Assembly: GCA_904420575.1 (NCBI GenBank)
Contig: CAJFVW010000145.1
Location: 1-48,089, forward strand
Reading direction: 5' to 3'
Origin: an uncultured Gordonibacter sp.
GTDB lineage: Bacteria; Actinomycetota; Coriobacteriia; Coriobacteriales; Eggerthellaceae
DNA: 48,089 nucleotides
The notes beneath the pieces are model-generated. The model did no database searches. It saw nothing but the letters and a program-made list of their open reading frames with translations, and was not told the origin of the DNA. Below, piece after piece: positions 32,748 to 40,923 of this stretch (position 1 is the first letter of the stretch; the number at the start of each line of letters is the position of its first letter). The position numbers were made by a program, and so were the translations under genes.

Positions 32748-34262
32748 GTGAATGAATTCAATGCCTTCCTGACGAGCGTGACCGGGGAAATAGACGGGTT
32801 CATGTACACGTATATCCTGGTGTTCCTGCTGGTCGTCGTCGGCGTGTACTTCACCGTCCGCACCAAGGGCGTGCAGGTGCGCTACATCAAAGACATGTTC
32901 ACCCAGCTGACTGAAAAGAAGCACGTCCAGGGCGAGAAGTCCATCTCGTCGTTCCAGGCGCTCATGGTTTCCACGGCTTCGCGCGTGGGCACGGGCAACA
33001 TAGCCGGCATCGCCACGGCCATCGCCACCGGTGGCCCGGGCGCCGTGTTCTGGATGTGGCTCATGGCCGTCATCGGCGCGGCTTCGGCCTTCATAGAGTC
33101 CACGTTGGCGCAGATATGGAAGGTGCGCGGCAAGAACGGCGAGTTCCGTGGCGGTCCGGCGTACTACATCCAGCAAGCGCTCGGCAAGCGCTGGCTGGGC
33201 GTCGTGTTCGCCATCCTGCTCATCCTGTGCTTCGCCTTCGGCTTCAACGGCCTGCAGGCATTCAACATGACGTCGGCGCTGGAATACTACATCCCCGACT
33301 ACGCCACCAACGGCACCGCCATCGGCATGGGCATCGTGCTGGTGGTCATGACCGCATTCGTCATTTTCGGAGGCGCGCGGCGTATCAGCGTCATCACGTC
33401 CATCATCGTGCCGGTCATGGCGATCGCCTATATCGCGCTGGCGCTGTGGACCACGTTCACGAACCTGGGCGAGATTCCGGCCGTGTTCTCCCTCATCTTC
33501 GCGTCCGCATTCGACTTCCAGTCCATCTTCGGTGGGTTCGCCGGGTCGGTGGTCATGCTGGGCATCAAGCGCGGCCTGTTCTCGAACGAGGCCGGCATGG
33601 GTTCGGCTCCCAACGCCGCCGCCACGGCCAGCGTGTCGCATCCGGTGAAGCAAGGCCTGGTGCAGAGCCTGTCCGTGTACATCGACACGTTGGTCATCTG
33701 CACGTGCTCGGCCATGATGGTGCTCATCTTCTTCGTGCAGGACCCCGAAGCCGCGGCCGCGCTCAACGGCATGCCGCTCGTGCAGATGGCAGTCAACAAC
33801 TCGGTGGGCGAGCTGGGCATCCATTTCGTCACGTTCGCCATCTTCGCGTTCGCGTTCTCAAGCCTGATCGGCAACTACTTCTATGCCGAAAGCAATCTGC
33901 GCTTCATCAAGGACAACAAGGTTTTGCTGACGCTGTTCCGCGTCCTGTGTCTGGCCGTCATCATGTATGGCTGCCTGAACAGCTTCGACCTTGCGTGGAA
34001 CCTTGCGGACATCTTCATGGGCTTCATGGCCATCGTGAACCTGGTGTCCATCCTGCTGCTGGGCAAGTGGGCGCTCCGTGCGCTGGACGACTACACGGCA
34101 CAGCGCAAAGCCGGCAAGGACCCGGTGTTCCGTGCGGAGGCCATACAAGGCATGCCTGCCACCGAATGTTGGCATCTGTCCGAGGTGCAGGACTTCGGCC
34201 CGCAGCCCGTCATCGAGTACCTGGACGAAGCCCTCGACGCCGACAACGTGGGGCTGAAGTAG
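32748..34262 (+). CDS. alanine/glycine:cation symporter (AGCS family)
   Basis: 504 residues from GTG 32748, chosen because AAGGAG (32733-32738) is correctly spaced from it; ATG 32727 would put that site inside the gene. About 11 transmembrane helices with AGCS hallmarks: SSFQALMVSTASRVGTGNIAGIATAI near the start, FRGGPAYYIQQALG, GFNGLQAFNMT, and RGLFSNEAGMGSAPNAAATA in the middle. AGCS proteins import alanine or glycine with Na+ or H+. A GC-rich hairpin (34283-34312) follows, then an M20 amidohydrolase gene that could supply amino acids. Confidence 0.94.
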   Translation: MNEFNAFLTSVTGEIDGFMYTYILVFLLVVVGVYFTVRTKGVQVRYIKDMFTQLTEKKHVQGEKSISSFQALMVSTASRVGTGNIAGIATAIATGGPGAVFWMWLMAVIGAASAFIESTLAQIWKVRGKNGEFRGGPAYYIQQALGKRWLGVVFAILLILCFAFGFNGLQAFNMTSALEYYIPDYATNGTAIGMGIVLVVMTAFVIFGGARRISVITSIIVPVMAIAYIALALWTTFTNLGEIPAVFSLIFASAFDFQSIFGGFAGSVVMLGIKRGLFSNEAGMGSAPNAAATASVSHPVKQGLVQSLSVYIDTLVICTCSAMMVLIFFVQDPEAAAALNGMPLVQMAVNNSVGELGIHFVTFAIFAFAFSSLIGNYFYAESNLRFIKDNKVLLTLFRVLCLAVIMYGCLNSFDLAWNLADIFMGFMAIVNLVSILLLGKWALRALDDYTAQRKAGKDPVFRAEAIQGMPATECWHLSEVQDFGPQPVIEYLDEALDADNVGLK

Positions 34263-34282
34263 GGCCGCGTCAGCCCGAAGTG

Positions 34283-34312
34283 GCCGGCGCGGAGGCTTGC
34301 GGCCGCGCCGGC
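34283..34312. terminator. GC-rich hairpin after the symporter gene
   Basis: Perfect 10-bp stem GCCGGCGCGG (34283-34292) / CCGCGCCGGC (34303-34312), 10-base loop, no T tract. Confidence 0.5.
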
Positions 34313-34320
34313 GGCTCCGT

Positions 34321-34380
34321 GCGCCGGCGGCCTTGCCGCCTTCCCTCCTTGCGCCGGCGGTTTTGCTGCTTCCCTTCTTC
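34321..34380. repeat. two tandem 30-bp repeats
   Basis: Units 34321-34350 and 34351-34380 both begin GCGCCGGCGG and differ only by a handful of C/T changes. A third GCGCCGGCGG lies at 34305-34314. All differences are transitions. Confidence 0.7.
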
Positions 34381-34384
34381 CGTC

Positions 34385-34393
34385 TGCTAGAAT
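34385..34393 (+). promoter_or_regulatory. extended -10 promoter of the amidohydrolase gene
   Basis: TGCTAGAAT at 34385-34393 (TGn + TAGAAT); predicted start near 34400, 20 bases before the ATG. Confidence 0.5.
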
Positions 34394-34419
34394 GCTGGTG
34401 ATGGAAGGGAGGAAGACGC

Positions 34420-35712
34420 ATGAAGGCATCTTCTCTGAACGAACGACCATGCTTCCAAGAGGGTTCTTCTCTGTCGGAAGGGCGTGACGAAGCGTCCTGT
34501 TCCGCTGCCCAGACAGGCGGGCGGATCCGCGAGATCGGCGCGCGCATAGAACCGCACATCGTCGGCATGCGGCGGCGTTTCCACCAACATCCCGAGCTCA
34601 GCGGCCACGAGGCATGGACCGCCGATGCGGTATGCGCGGAATTGGATTCTCTGGGCGTGCCGTGGCGTCGCGTGGCAGGCAACGGCGTCATCGCCACCAT
34701 CGTGGGGACGGCGCCCGATGCTTGCGACTCGCAGGGAACGCCACGCAGACGTGTCGCGCTGCGTGCGGACATGGACGCGCTCCCCGTCACCGAGAAAACG
34801 GATGCTCCCTACGCGTCGCATGTTCCTGGCGTCATGCACGCATGCGGCCACGACGGCCATATGGCCATGCTGCTGGGAGCGGCGCGCATCCTGTGCGAGC
34901 TGCGCGCAACCCTCCGGGGCGAAGTGCGTCTGATCTTCCAGCCCTCCGAAGAGGTGTCGATCGGATCGCAGCTCATGATAGACGCCGGGGCGCTCGATGG
35001 CGTGGACGCCATCTACGGCGCGCACATCTGGAGCGACTTGGACGCGGGCCTGTTCTCGTGCGAGCCGGGACAGCGCATGGCGCACACCGACTGGTTCCGC
35101 ATCGACATCGAAGGCGTGAGCGCGCATGGATCCATGCCGCATAAAGGCGTGGACGCCATCGTGGTGGGCGCAGAAATGGTGACGGCCCTGCAGGTGCTGG
35201 TCAGCCGCGACGTTTCGCCGTTCGAACCCGTGGTGGTGACGGTGGGCGAGTTCCACGGCGGCGAAGCCCGCAACATCATGGCCGGATCGGCCTACCTCAC
35301 AGGCACGGTGCGCACGTGGAGCGAGCGCCTGCGTGCGGAAGTCCCCGACCGTCTGGAACGCATCGTGGGCAAGACCGCCCGCGCCTTCGGGGCGCATGCC
35401 GCGTTCACGTTCGAGCCGGGCAACGCCGGCCTCGCCAACGATCCCGCCTGCGCCGAATGCGCGCGGCAGGCTGTGGTGGAAGTGCTGGGCGAAGAAGCCG
35501 TCGGCAGTTACGAAGGCACGCTTTCTGGCGAAGACTTCAGCGAGTACCTGCGTTTCGTGCCCGGCGTGTTCGTGTTCGTGGGCTGCCGCAACCCTCAGGC
35601 CGGCATCGTGCATCCGCAGCACAGCGGCCATTACGACGTCGACGAAAGCGTGCTGATCAAAGGCGCCATGGTGGCCGCCCAGTTCGCCGTGGACTTTCTC
35701 GGCGGCGACTGA
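34420..35712 (+). CDS. M20D amidohydrolase (hippurate/N-acyl-amino-acid hydrolase type)
   Basis: 430 residues. The first ~35 are Ser/Glu-rich. The M20 core has MRRRFHQHPELSGHE (about 50-64), VALRADMDALPVTE, GVMHACGHDGHMAMLLGAARIL (metal-binding Cys/His/Asp), IFQPSEEVSIGSQLMID, the dimerisation domain from GVSAHGSMPHKGVDAI, and GTLSGEDFSEY near the C-terminus. All usual metal ligands are present. The family removes acyl groups from amino acids such as N-acetyl or benzoyl-glycine. GGGAGGAAG is the ribosome site. Next to an alanine/glycine symporter it may release a small amino acid for uptake or use. Confidence 0.92.
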   Translation: MKASSLNERPCFQEGSSLSEGRDEASCSAAQTGGRIREIGARIEPHIVGMRRRFHQHPELSGHEAWTADAVCAELDSLGVPWRRVAGNGVIATIVGTAPDACDSQGTPRRRVALRADMDALPVTEKTDAPYASHVPGVMHACGHDGHMAMLLGAARILCELRATLRGEVRLIFQPSEEVSIGSQLMIDAGALDGVDAIYGAHIWSDLDAGLFSCEPGQRMAHTDWFRIDIEGVSAHGSMPHKGVDAIVVGAEMVTALQVLVSRDVSPFEPVVVTVGEFHGGEARNIMAGSAYLTGTVRTWSERLRAEVPDRLERIVGKTARAFGAHAAFTFEPGNAGLANDPACAECARQAVVEVLGEEAVGSYEGTLSGEDFSEYLRFVPGVFVFVGCRNPQAGIVHPQHSGHYDVDESVLIKGAMVAAQFAVDFLGGD

Positions 35713-35755
35713 GAGAAGGGGGATCGGGGCGTAAGGGGGACTTTTGCTTGGCAGT

Positions 35756-37198
35756 TCAATGCCCCACTGTTGGCAGCGCCATCCTTCTCTCTATCTCGTC
35801 CATGATCTCTTGCTTGGAGTGCAGGTTGGTTTTTCGGTAAATACTCTTCGTGTAAGTTTTGCTGCTATTGGGAGATATGAATAAAACGTCTGCTATTTTC
35901 TTTTGACTATGTCCTTGCGATAGCAATAAAAGGACTTCTTCCTCTCGTGGCGTCAGCCCAAATTCTGATGTCATTGTGGTGCAAGCGCATTTTCTCCTGT
36001 TGAATTCATTATTGGCATCATAACCCTCCGCAAGCGTTTCTTCTTCGGTTGATGTCTTGACGATTCCCATGAGGCCAAAAACCAGTAGAAGCACTGACAA
36101 GACGGTGCCAGCAAACATGACAAAGCTCGCTGTCCACAAGGAGGCGAGGCCTGTGGGCATAAAGTCGCCGAGGCCGTCCAAGGAAAAGCAAATAGTTATC
36201 ATGGGAACGAACAGAAACAAAGTTGTCGAGTCAAAGAGCCATCCGTTTCTCTTTGCGCACGCAAATGCTGCGACCCACACATAGAACATGGCGTGAACAC
36301 GCGTGGGCAGAACCAGTTCCAAGCACAACGATGCCATTTGCCCGCCAAACGACAAGGCAAAGCATGATGCGACCATGCATACGACGACGAAGATCATGTA
36401 TGGATAGATTGAAGTTGCGCCCTTGAGGTCTGTTCTGTACATGAGGACAAGAACGATCAGGGCGATGGCGATTGCCACTGCCTTGCTCAACGCCGTGGTG
36501 GAAAAGTCCCCCTCTCTGGCATACAGGCCGCTAAACATATAACTTGAAAGAAGGTAAAAAACGAGGATCAACGCCATTTTGGCAAAAGGGTCGTGACAAA
36601 GCCGATGCAGAATGGGACGGGTCGATTTGCTTTTTGAGGCAGTGAAGCTACCGACAAGGAAAGCAATCCCGGAGAGCAGGGGGAGAAAGGCGGCGGCGGC
36701 AGGCGGCGAGAGAAAGCCTGTCTGCGACGCGACCACTTGCACTGCCGTTACGAAGATAAAATTGAGCAGCAAAGATGCTGCGAGCATGGTGAAGATCAAC
36801 TTGGTGCGCGTTGTTCCGACCGCATTCGCCCATGCAATCGTGAGAACGCCGGCATACGCGCCGCTCAATGCACGAATTGCAACATGCAGAGAGAAACGCA
36901 GCGAAGTTGGGAATGCGGGATATTGAAGCAATGCAAGGCACGAAGCCAACAGAAAAAGGCAAACGCCGACAATTGTCTTTAGCGAAGGTTTTCTATCTGC
37001 CTTCCGCGCAGACCAGAGGCTTATGGCAACCGAAGAGAAGAGATAAAGCGCCGCTTCTAGAAAAATGCCAGCCCCTTCCAAGGAAGGGCGCTCTAAGACG
37101 TCGGGGCGAAGAAACATGCTCGGGGAAACCCTGTAGCTGAAGAAGGGCCAAAACAATGCAAGTCCCAAGCAAAGCAACAGGCTCTCGCGCTTTTGCAT
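35756..37198 (-). CDS. membrane-bound LuxR-family regulator (second)
   Basis: 480 residues from ATG 37198, with GGGAGGAGGAA directly upstream. About 12 hydrophobic helices (10-400), then a cytoplasmic LuxR helix-turn-helix (about 420-475: LTPREEEVLLLLSQGHSQKKIADVLFISPNSSKTYTKSIYRKTNLHSKQEIMDEI). Same architecture as the protein at 30289-31851 but quite different in sequence. It is divergent from the Tat flavoprotein gene at 37431 and probably its regulator. Its DNA is visibly less GC-rich than the flanking amidohydrolase gene, suggesting separate acquisition of this regulator-reductase pair. Confidence 0.9.
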   Translation of the reverse strand: MQKRESLLLCLGLALFWPFFSYRVSPSMFLRPDVLERPSLEGAGIFLEAALYLFSSVAISLWSARKADRKPSLKTIVGVCLFLLASCLALLQYPAFPTSLRFSLHVAIRALSGAYAGVLTIAWANAVGTTRTKLIFTMLAASLLLNFIFVTAVQVVASQTGFLSPPAAAAFLPLLSGIAFLVGSFTASKSKSTRPILHRLCHDPFAKMALILVFYLLSSYMFSGLYAREGDFSTTALSKAVAIAIALIVLVLMYRTDLKGATSIYPYMIFVVVCMVASCFALSFGGQMASLCLELVLPTRVHAMFYVWVAAFACAKRNGWLFDSTTLFLFVPMITICFSLDGLGDFMPTGLASLWTASFVMFAGTVLSVLLLVFGLMGIVKTSTEEETLAEGYDANNEFNRRKCACTTMTSEFGLTPREEEVLLLLSQGHSQKKIADVLFISPNSSKTYTKSIYRKTNLHSKQEIMDEIERRMALPTVGH

Positions 37199-37291
37199 GA
37201 TTCCTCCTCCCTTTGGACATGAATTGTACGACACGACCCTTTGGGCGTTGCTAAGAATATCCCCACAAGTTCGGTCCGAAGAAAAATATCC

Positions 37292-37333
37292 CCGTTTTGG
37301 GGAGGGGGTTTTGGAACGCTATCACCGTTTTGG
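37292..37333. promoter_or_regulatory. direct repeats in the divergent regulatory region
   Basis: CCGTTTTGG at 37292-37300 and 37325-37333, start-to-start 33 bases, about three helical turns; GGGTTTTGGA between them is a partial third copy. They are candidate binding sites for the divergent LuxR protein in the 232-base gap 37199-37430. Confidence 0.45.
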
Positions 37334-37430
37334 ACGTTGGCCGGCTCAATTGACACGATCAGCATATGGGTGCGCCGATCCCATGGGGTCAAGGCGGAAA
37401 GGATCGGATGATCAAAAGGAAGGAGCATCG

Positions 37431-39161
37431 ATGAGCGTTACTCGCAGGGATCTTTTGAAGGGAAGTGCGGCCATTGCTACGGGAGCCGCCTTGGGAGTTC
37501 TTGCCGGTTGCTCTCCGCAGCCTATGCAAAGCAACGCGGATGGCACGTCGGGCGCCGTTTCCTTGCCCGATGGGATTATCGAAGCGGATTTCGAGGCCAG
37601 CCCGGTGGAACTAGAGCCCATCGCCGATTGCGAATTTGAGGAATCGTATGACATCGTTGTCGTAGGAGCTGGATGTGCGGGCGTGCCGGCGGTTCTAACG
37701 GCTTTGGACGAAGGCGCTTCGGTCTGCTGCCTCCAAAAGGAAGTCAAGGCTTCGGCAAACGGGGCTGGTGCGGCGGCAGTTTTGTGGGGGCATTCGACTC
37801 CTGGTGGCGTAGCAACATGGATGTCCCGCTGGATGAAGGAGAGCGGGTGGCGCGTAAACAGAGAACTTTTCCAGTATTGGGTTGACCATTCGGAAGAGGC
37901 CCTCAGCTATATCATTCAGAAGGGTTTGGATGCCGGCATTGAACCAAATGCGTGTTCCACTTCGGACACGGTGGTGTTCGAGAACGGCGAAACGGCGGCG
38001 GTTTTCAAGGTGATACAACCAGGGAATCAGGAACTCATGGAGGCGCTTTGTGCTTCTGCGGAAGCGCAGGGCGCGGTGTTTCACTACGCCACTCCCGCCG
38101 TTCAGCTTGTACAGGATGAAGCTGGTGCAGTGACCGGGGTTATCGGGAAAAGCGAATCCGGCTACATCAAGGTCAATGCGTCCAAAGGGGTCATCCTGGC
38201 GACCGGAGACTATATGAACAACATCTCGATGCTTAAACGGTATAACGGTGATGTGGTGGACTGGCAGCCGGATCTCGTCAACCACACGGGCGACGGGCAC
38301 ATTCTTGGAACGCTTGCCGGCGGGCGCATTGCTCCGGCTCCGCATCCAAGGCAGATTCACAGTTTGTTTTCGGATAACCGGATTTTTTTGGGAACTCCGT
38401 TGCTCAACCTTGACCCTCACGGGAAGCGATTCATGGACGAAGAATGCGTGATGACTGACTGGAACACGGTGATGAAGTATTGCTACGACGAGGACACGCC
38501 GAAGTACCTATACCGCTTTTTTGATTCCGGCATAGAAGAAAAGTATCCGGGGGTGGCTACCCTGGGGGATGTCGAGGCGCTGGTTCAGGGAACAATCGAA
38601 GGCGGCGGCGAACGGGGATCGGGTGTTGGCCAAGGCCTAGCCACATACAAGGGGGACACCATCGAAGAACTGTGTGCCAATATGGGCATCGAGGATCCGA
38701 AGCCTTTTGTCGAAAGCATCGAGCGCTACAACGAACTGTGCGCACAAGGGTCGGATTCTGACTTTGGAAAATTGCCGGAATACATGAAGGCAGTGGACAC
38801 GCCGCCTTTTTACGGCATCATCAACAATCCGGAAACCTTGTCTGCCGACAACGGGGGCCTCTTGGTTGACGAACACTACCAAGTTGTGGATGCTCAGAGA
38901 AACCCGATACCCCGACTCTTCGCTGCAGGCGTCTGTGCTGGAGACCTGTGTGGCGGAATCAATTGGATCATGCCTGGTGGATCTTCGAACGGGCATTGCT
39001 TCACGGCAGGTCGTTATACGGTGATCTATGCGTTGACGGGAGGTTTGAAGCCGTCCACCCCGGCGTCTTTCGATGATGTTTCCGATATGTTCGCCGATGA
39101 GAATGGCCAATTTATGTGGGAAAAGCCCCACCAAGCGCTCAAGAACATTATTCCTTGGTAG
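37431..39161 (+). CDS. Tat-exported FAD-dependent reductase (second)
   Basis: 576 residues from ATG 37431 (AAGGAAGGAG upstream). The frame stays open upstream to 37197 but that part is regulatory DNA. Twin-arginine signal VTRRDLLKGSAAIATG ending in the lipobox LAGC. FAD-binding DIVVVGAGCAGVPAVLTALDEGASVCCLQK (about 75-104), GVILATGDYMNN in the middle, and LFAAGVCAGDLCGGINWIMPGGSSNGHCFTAGR near the C-terminus. Same superfamily as the protein at 28509-30134 but distant. No haem motif. Divergent from a membrane LuxR gene, so probably induced by its substrate, which is unknown. Confidence 0.88.
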   Translation: MSVTRRDLLKGSAAIATGAALGVLAGCSPQPMQSNADGTSGAVSLPDGIIEADFEASPVELEPIADCEFEESYDIVVVGAGCAGVPAVLTALDEGASVCCLQKEVKASANGAGAAAVLWGHSTPGGVATWMSRWMKESGWRVNRELFQYWVDHSEEALSYIIQKGLDAGIEPNACSTSDTVVFENGETAAVFKVIQPGNQELMEALCASAEAQGAVFHYATPAVQLVQDEAGAVTGVIGKSESGYIKVNASKGVILATGDYMNNISMLKRYNGDVVDWQPDLVNHTGDGHILGTLAGGRIAPAPHPRQIHSLFSDNRIFLGTPLLNLDPHGKRFMDEECVMTDWNTVMKYCYDEDTPKYLYRFFDSGIEEKYPGVATLGDVEALVQGTIEGGGERGSGVGQGLATYKGDTIEELCANMGIEDPKPFVESIERYNELCAQGSDSDFGKLPEYMKAVDTPPFYGIINNPETLSADNGGLLVDEHYQVVDAQRNPIPRLFAAGVCAGDLCGGINWIMPGGSSNGHCFTAGRYTVIYALTGGLKPSTPASFDDVSDMFADENGQFMWEKPHQALKNIIPW

Positions 39162-39273
39162 GACGGTTGTCGGCTATTGTGCGGCGATACGCGCCGGCCT
39201 TCGCTTCGCCAAGGTGGGTGAGTGGAGGCTGGCGTGCGCGGCTGTTTTCCGATCCGTCCCTGGTGGTGCTCGC

Positions 39274-40002
39274 TCACGCCACGACGATGGTGCGTAGCGC
39301 GCGATCATGCGGCTCGGTAGGAATGGACGGCACGCGCTGCTCTTCGAAGGCAATGCCCACGACGGCGGCGTCCGGGCGGATGCGCGCGAGCAGCCGATCG
39401 TAGTTGCCGCCGCCATAGCCGAGACGGTTGCCGGCGTCGTCGAACGCCACCAGGGGCACCACCACGCCGTCCAGTTCAGTGGGCGTCACGGCCGTATATC
39501 CCTGCTGTGCGAGGGCGGAGCAGGGAAGGCAGCGCAGGGGCTTCGACAGGAACGCCTCGCGCGCATGGTCAAGCCGTTCGCGTTCGACCAGGTAAAACTC
39601 CATTCGGGGGGACCCGTGGCCGGCCGACGCCGTCCCCGCCGCTTCCGCAGTCTCTGAGATCGAAGCCCCTGCCACCCCCGTGTGCTCTGTCCGCATCTCC
39701 ACCGTCCCGAGGCTCGCCCCCGGTGCTTTCTCGCACGACCCGCGAGTGTGCTCTTCCTTCCCCTGCACCATGCAGGGGAAGCACACGCGCCATCCCCGCG
39801 CGAAGGCTGCCTCAACGAAGGCTTCAAGATCGACCTCGCTGTGCATGGCTGCGTACACGGCCACGGTCGCGCCTGTCTTCAACGCGGCGAAGTGGCGCTC
39901 GAGCGCATGGCACGCCTCTCTGCTGCGGTGCGTCCGCTCCGAAGCGGGTATCCTGTCGCGCACAACCAGCGTTTTCGCTCTTATCTGCTTCTTTTCGTCC
40001 AT
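39274..40002 (-). CDS. 5-formyltetrahydrofolate cyclo-ligase
   Basis: 242 residues from ATG 40002 (MDEKKQIRAKTL), the first start that gives a normal N-terminus; the longer frame to 40104 adds an untypical segment. The enzyme converts 5-formyl-THF to 5,10-methenyl-THF with ATP. Motifs: VAVYAAMHSEVDLEAFVEAA, VCFPCM, MEFY, and the strong C-terminal signature VVPLVAFDDAGNRLGYGGGNYDRLL. About 50 extra low-complexity residues (Gly/Ala/Thr/Glu-rich) sit between VCFPCM and MEFY, making it longer than the usual ~190. The position is isolated, with no other folate genes nearby. Confidence 0.9.
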   Translation of the reverse strand: MDEKKQIRAKTLVVRDRIPASERTHRSREACHALERHFAALKTGATVAVYAAMHSEVDLEAFVEAAFARGWRVCFPCMVQGKEEHTRGSCEKAPGASLGTVEMRTEHTGVAGASISETAEAAGTASAGHGSPRMEFYLVERERLDHAREAFLSKPLRCLPCSALAQQGYTAVTPTELDGVVVPLVAFDDAGNRLGYGGGNYDRLLARIRPDAAVVGIAFEEQRVPSIPTEPHDRALRTIVVA

Positions 40003-40119
40003 GCGTCCAGTATAGCCGTTCGTGTCGCGACGGCTTGGAACAGGGGGTCGTTCGGTGATGATTATTGCGCCCGTGTAACCATTTCCAATCGATTTACCCC
40101 GCAAATGTTATCGTGACCT

Positions 40120-40128
40120 TGCTATAAT
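40120..40128 (+). promoter_or_regulatory. extended -10 promoter upstream of the Rrf2 gene
   Basis: TGCTATAAT at 40120-40128, a perfect extended -10; transcription would start near 40135, 185 bases before the Rrf2 gene. Confidence 0.6.
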
Positions 40129-40134
40129 CATTTC

Positions 40135-40222
40135 ACATTCGGTACACTGCAATCGCTCTGAAATCTTCGCCCCAAGCGAAGGCAGTACATGAAAAGACGC
40201 TGACCCCAGCGTCTTTTCGCGT
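40135..40222 (+). ncRNA. candidate small RNA or attenuator leader
   Basis: From the predicted start near 40135 the transcript would carry CTTCGC/GCGAAG (40165-40170 with 40176-40181), flanked by CTGC/GCAG pairing. A perfect 12-bp hairpin GAAAAGACGCTG (40191-40202) / CAGCGTCTTTTC (40207-40218) follows, terminator-like because its 3' arm ends in CTTTTC. It could be a free ~85-base RNA or an attenuator for the Rrf2 gene. No family match was recognised. The boundaries are inferred. Confidence 0.45.
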
Positions 40223-40320
40223 TATTAGAGCAAAAGTGATGTACAGGCATATATATGCAGGCCGCTCGTTAAATTTTGCATCGCGTGCCATACTGAAGCG
40301 GCTGCGAGTTAGGAGAAACC

Positions 40321-40797
40321 GTGCAACTCAAAGCATCGACTGACTACGGCATTCGCGCAATCCTGTATCTGGCCGCGCAGGGGACCACCTGTTCGTCGAA
40401 AGACATCGCGCACGACATGTCCATCCCGCGCGATTACCTTATCCAGCTTGCACAGCTGCTGCGCAACGCGGGTTTGATCGAGGCTCGTCCCGGCAAGCAC
40501 GGCGGCTACCGTCTGGCCAAGGACCCCGCCGACATCAGCGTTCTCCAGATCATATCGGCTCTTGACGAAGATGCCAAGCAGTCCACCCGCGCCAAGCGGA
40601 CCAACCGCAAGAACAGCGCCATGGTCAATGGCGTGAAGCAGACGTATCGGCTCATCGAGGAAAGCTTCGACGCCTACTTGGACAGCCTCACGGTCGAAGC
40701 GCTGCTCGACTGCACTCAGGACACCGATAAAGGCACGGTTTACCTGGCCGAACGTCTGGAAGACGAAAGCCAGAGGCTGGCTTCCCACGCAAAATAA
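40321..40797 (+). CDS. Rrf2-family transcriptional regulator
   Basis: 158 residues from GTG 40321 (AGGAGA upstream). The winged helix-turn-helix (about 1-75) has MQLKASTDYGIRAILYLAAQG, SSKDIAHDMSIPRDYLIQLAQLLRNAGLIEARPGKHGGYRLAKDP, the classic Rrf2 pattern. The three clustered cysteines used by IscR/NsrR for an iron-sulfur cluster are absent (only C23 and C130), so it is unlikely to be an Fe-S sensor. The C-terminal half has a basic stretch (KQSTRAKRTNRKNS) instead. No neighbouring target is obvious; it is convergent with the Mg2+ transporter operon. Confidence 0.9.
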   Translation: MQLKASTDYGIRAILYLAAQGTTCSSKDIAHDMSIPRDYLIQLAQLLRNAGLIEARPGKHGGYRLAKDPADISVLQIISALDEDAKQSTRAKRTNRKNSAMVNGVKQTYRLIEESFDAYLDSLTVEALLDCTQDTDKGTVYLAERLEDESQRLASHAK

Positions 40798-40923
40798 CCG
40801 CTCCTTTTCCGGCGTTCGACTACGCGCCGGCCTGCGTGCTCTGGCCGCTACCGACGACGCCACGGCACTGCTGCGCGCAACCCTGCCTGCCTTTGCCGCA
40901 CCACGCCACGCCTTCACGAGGCG

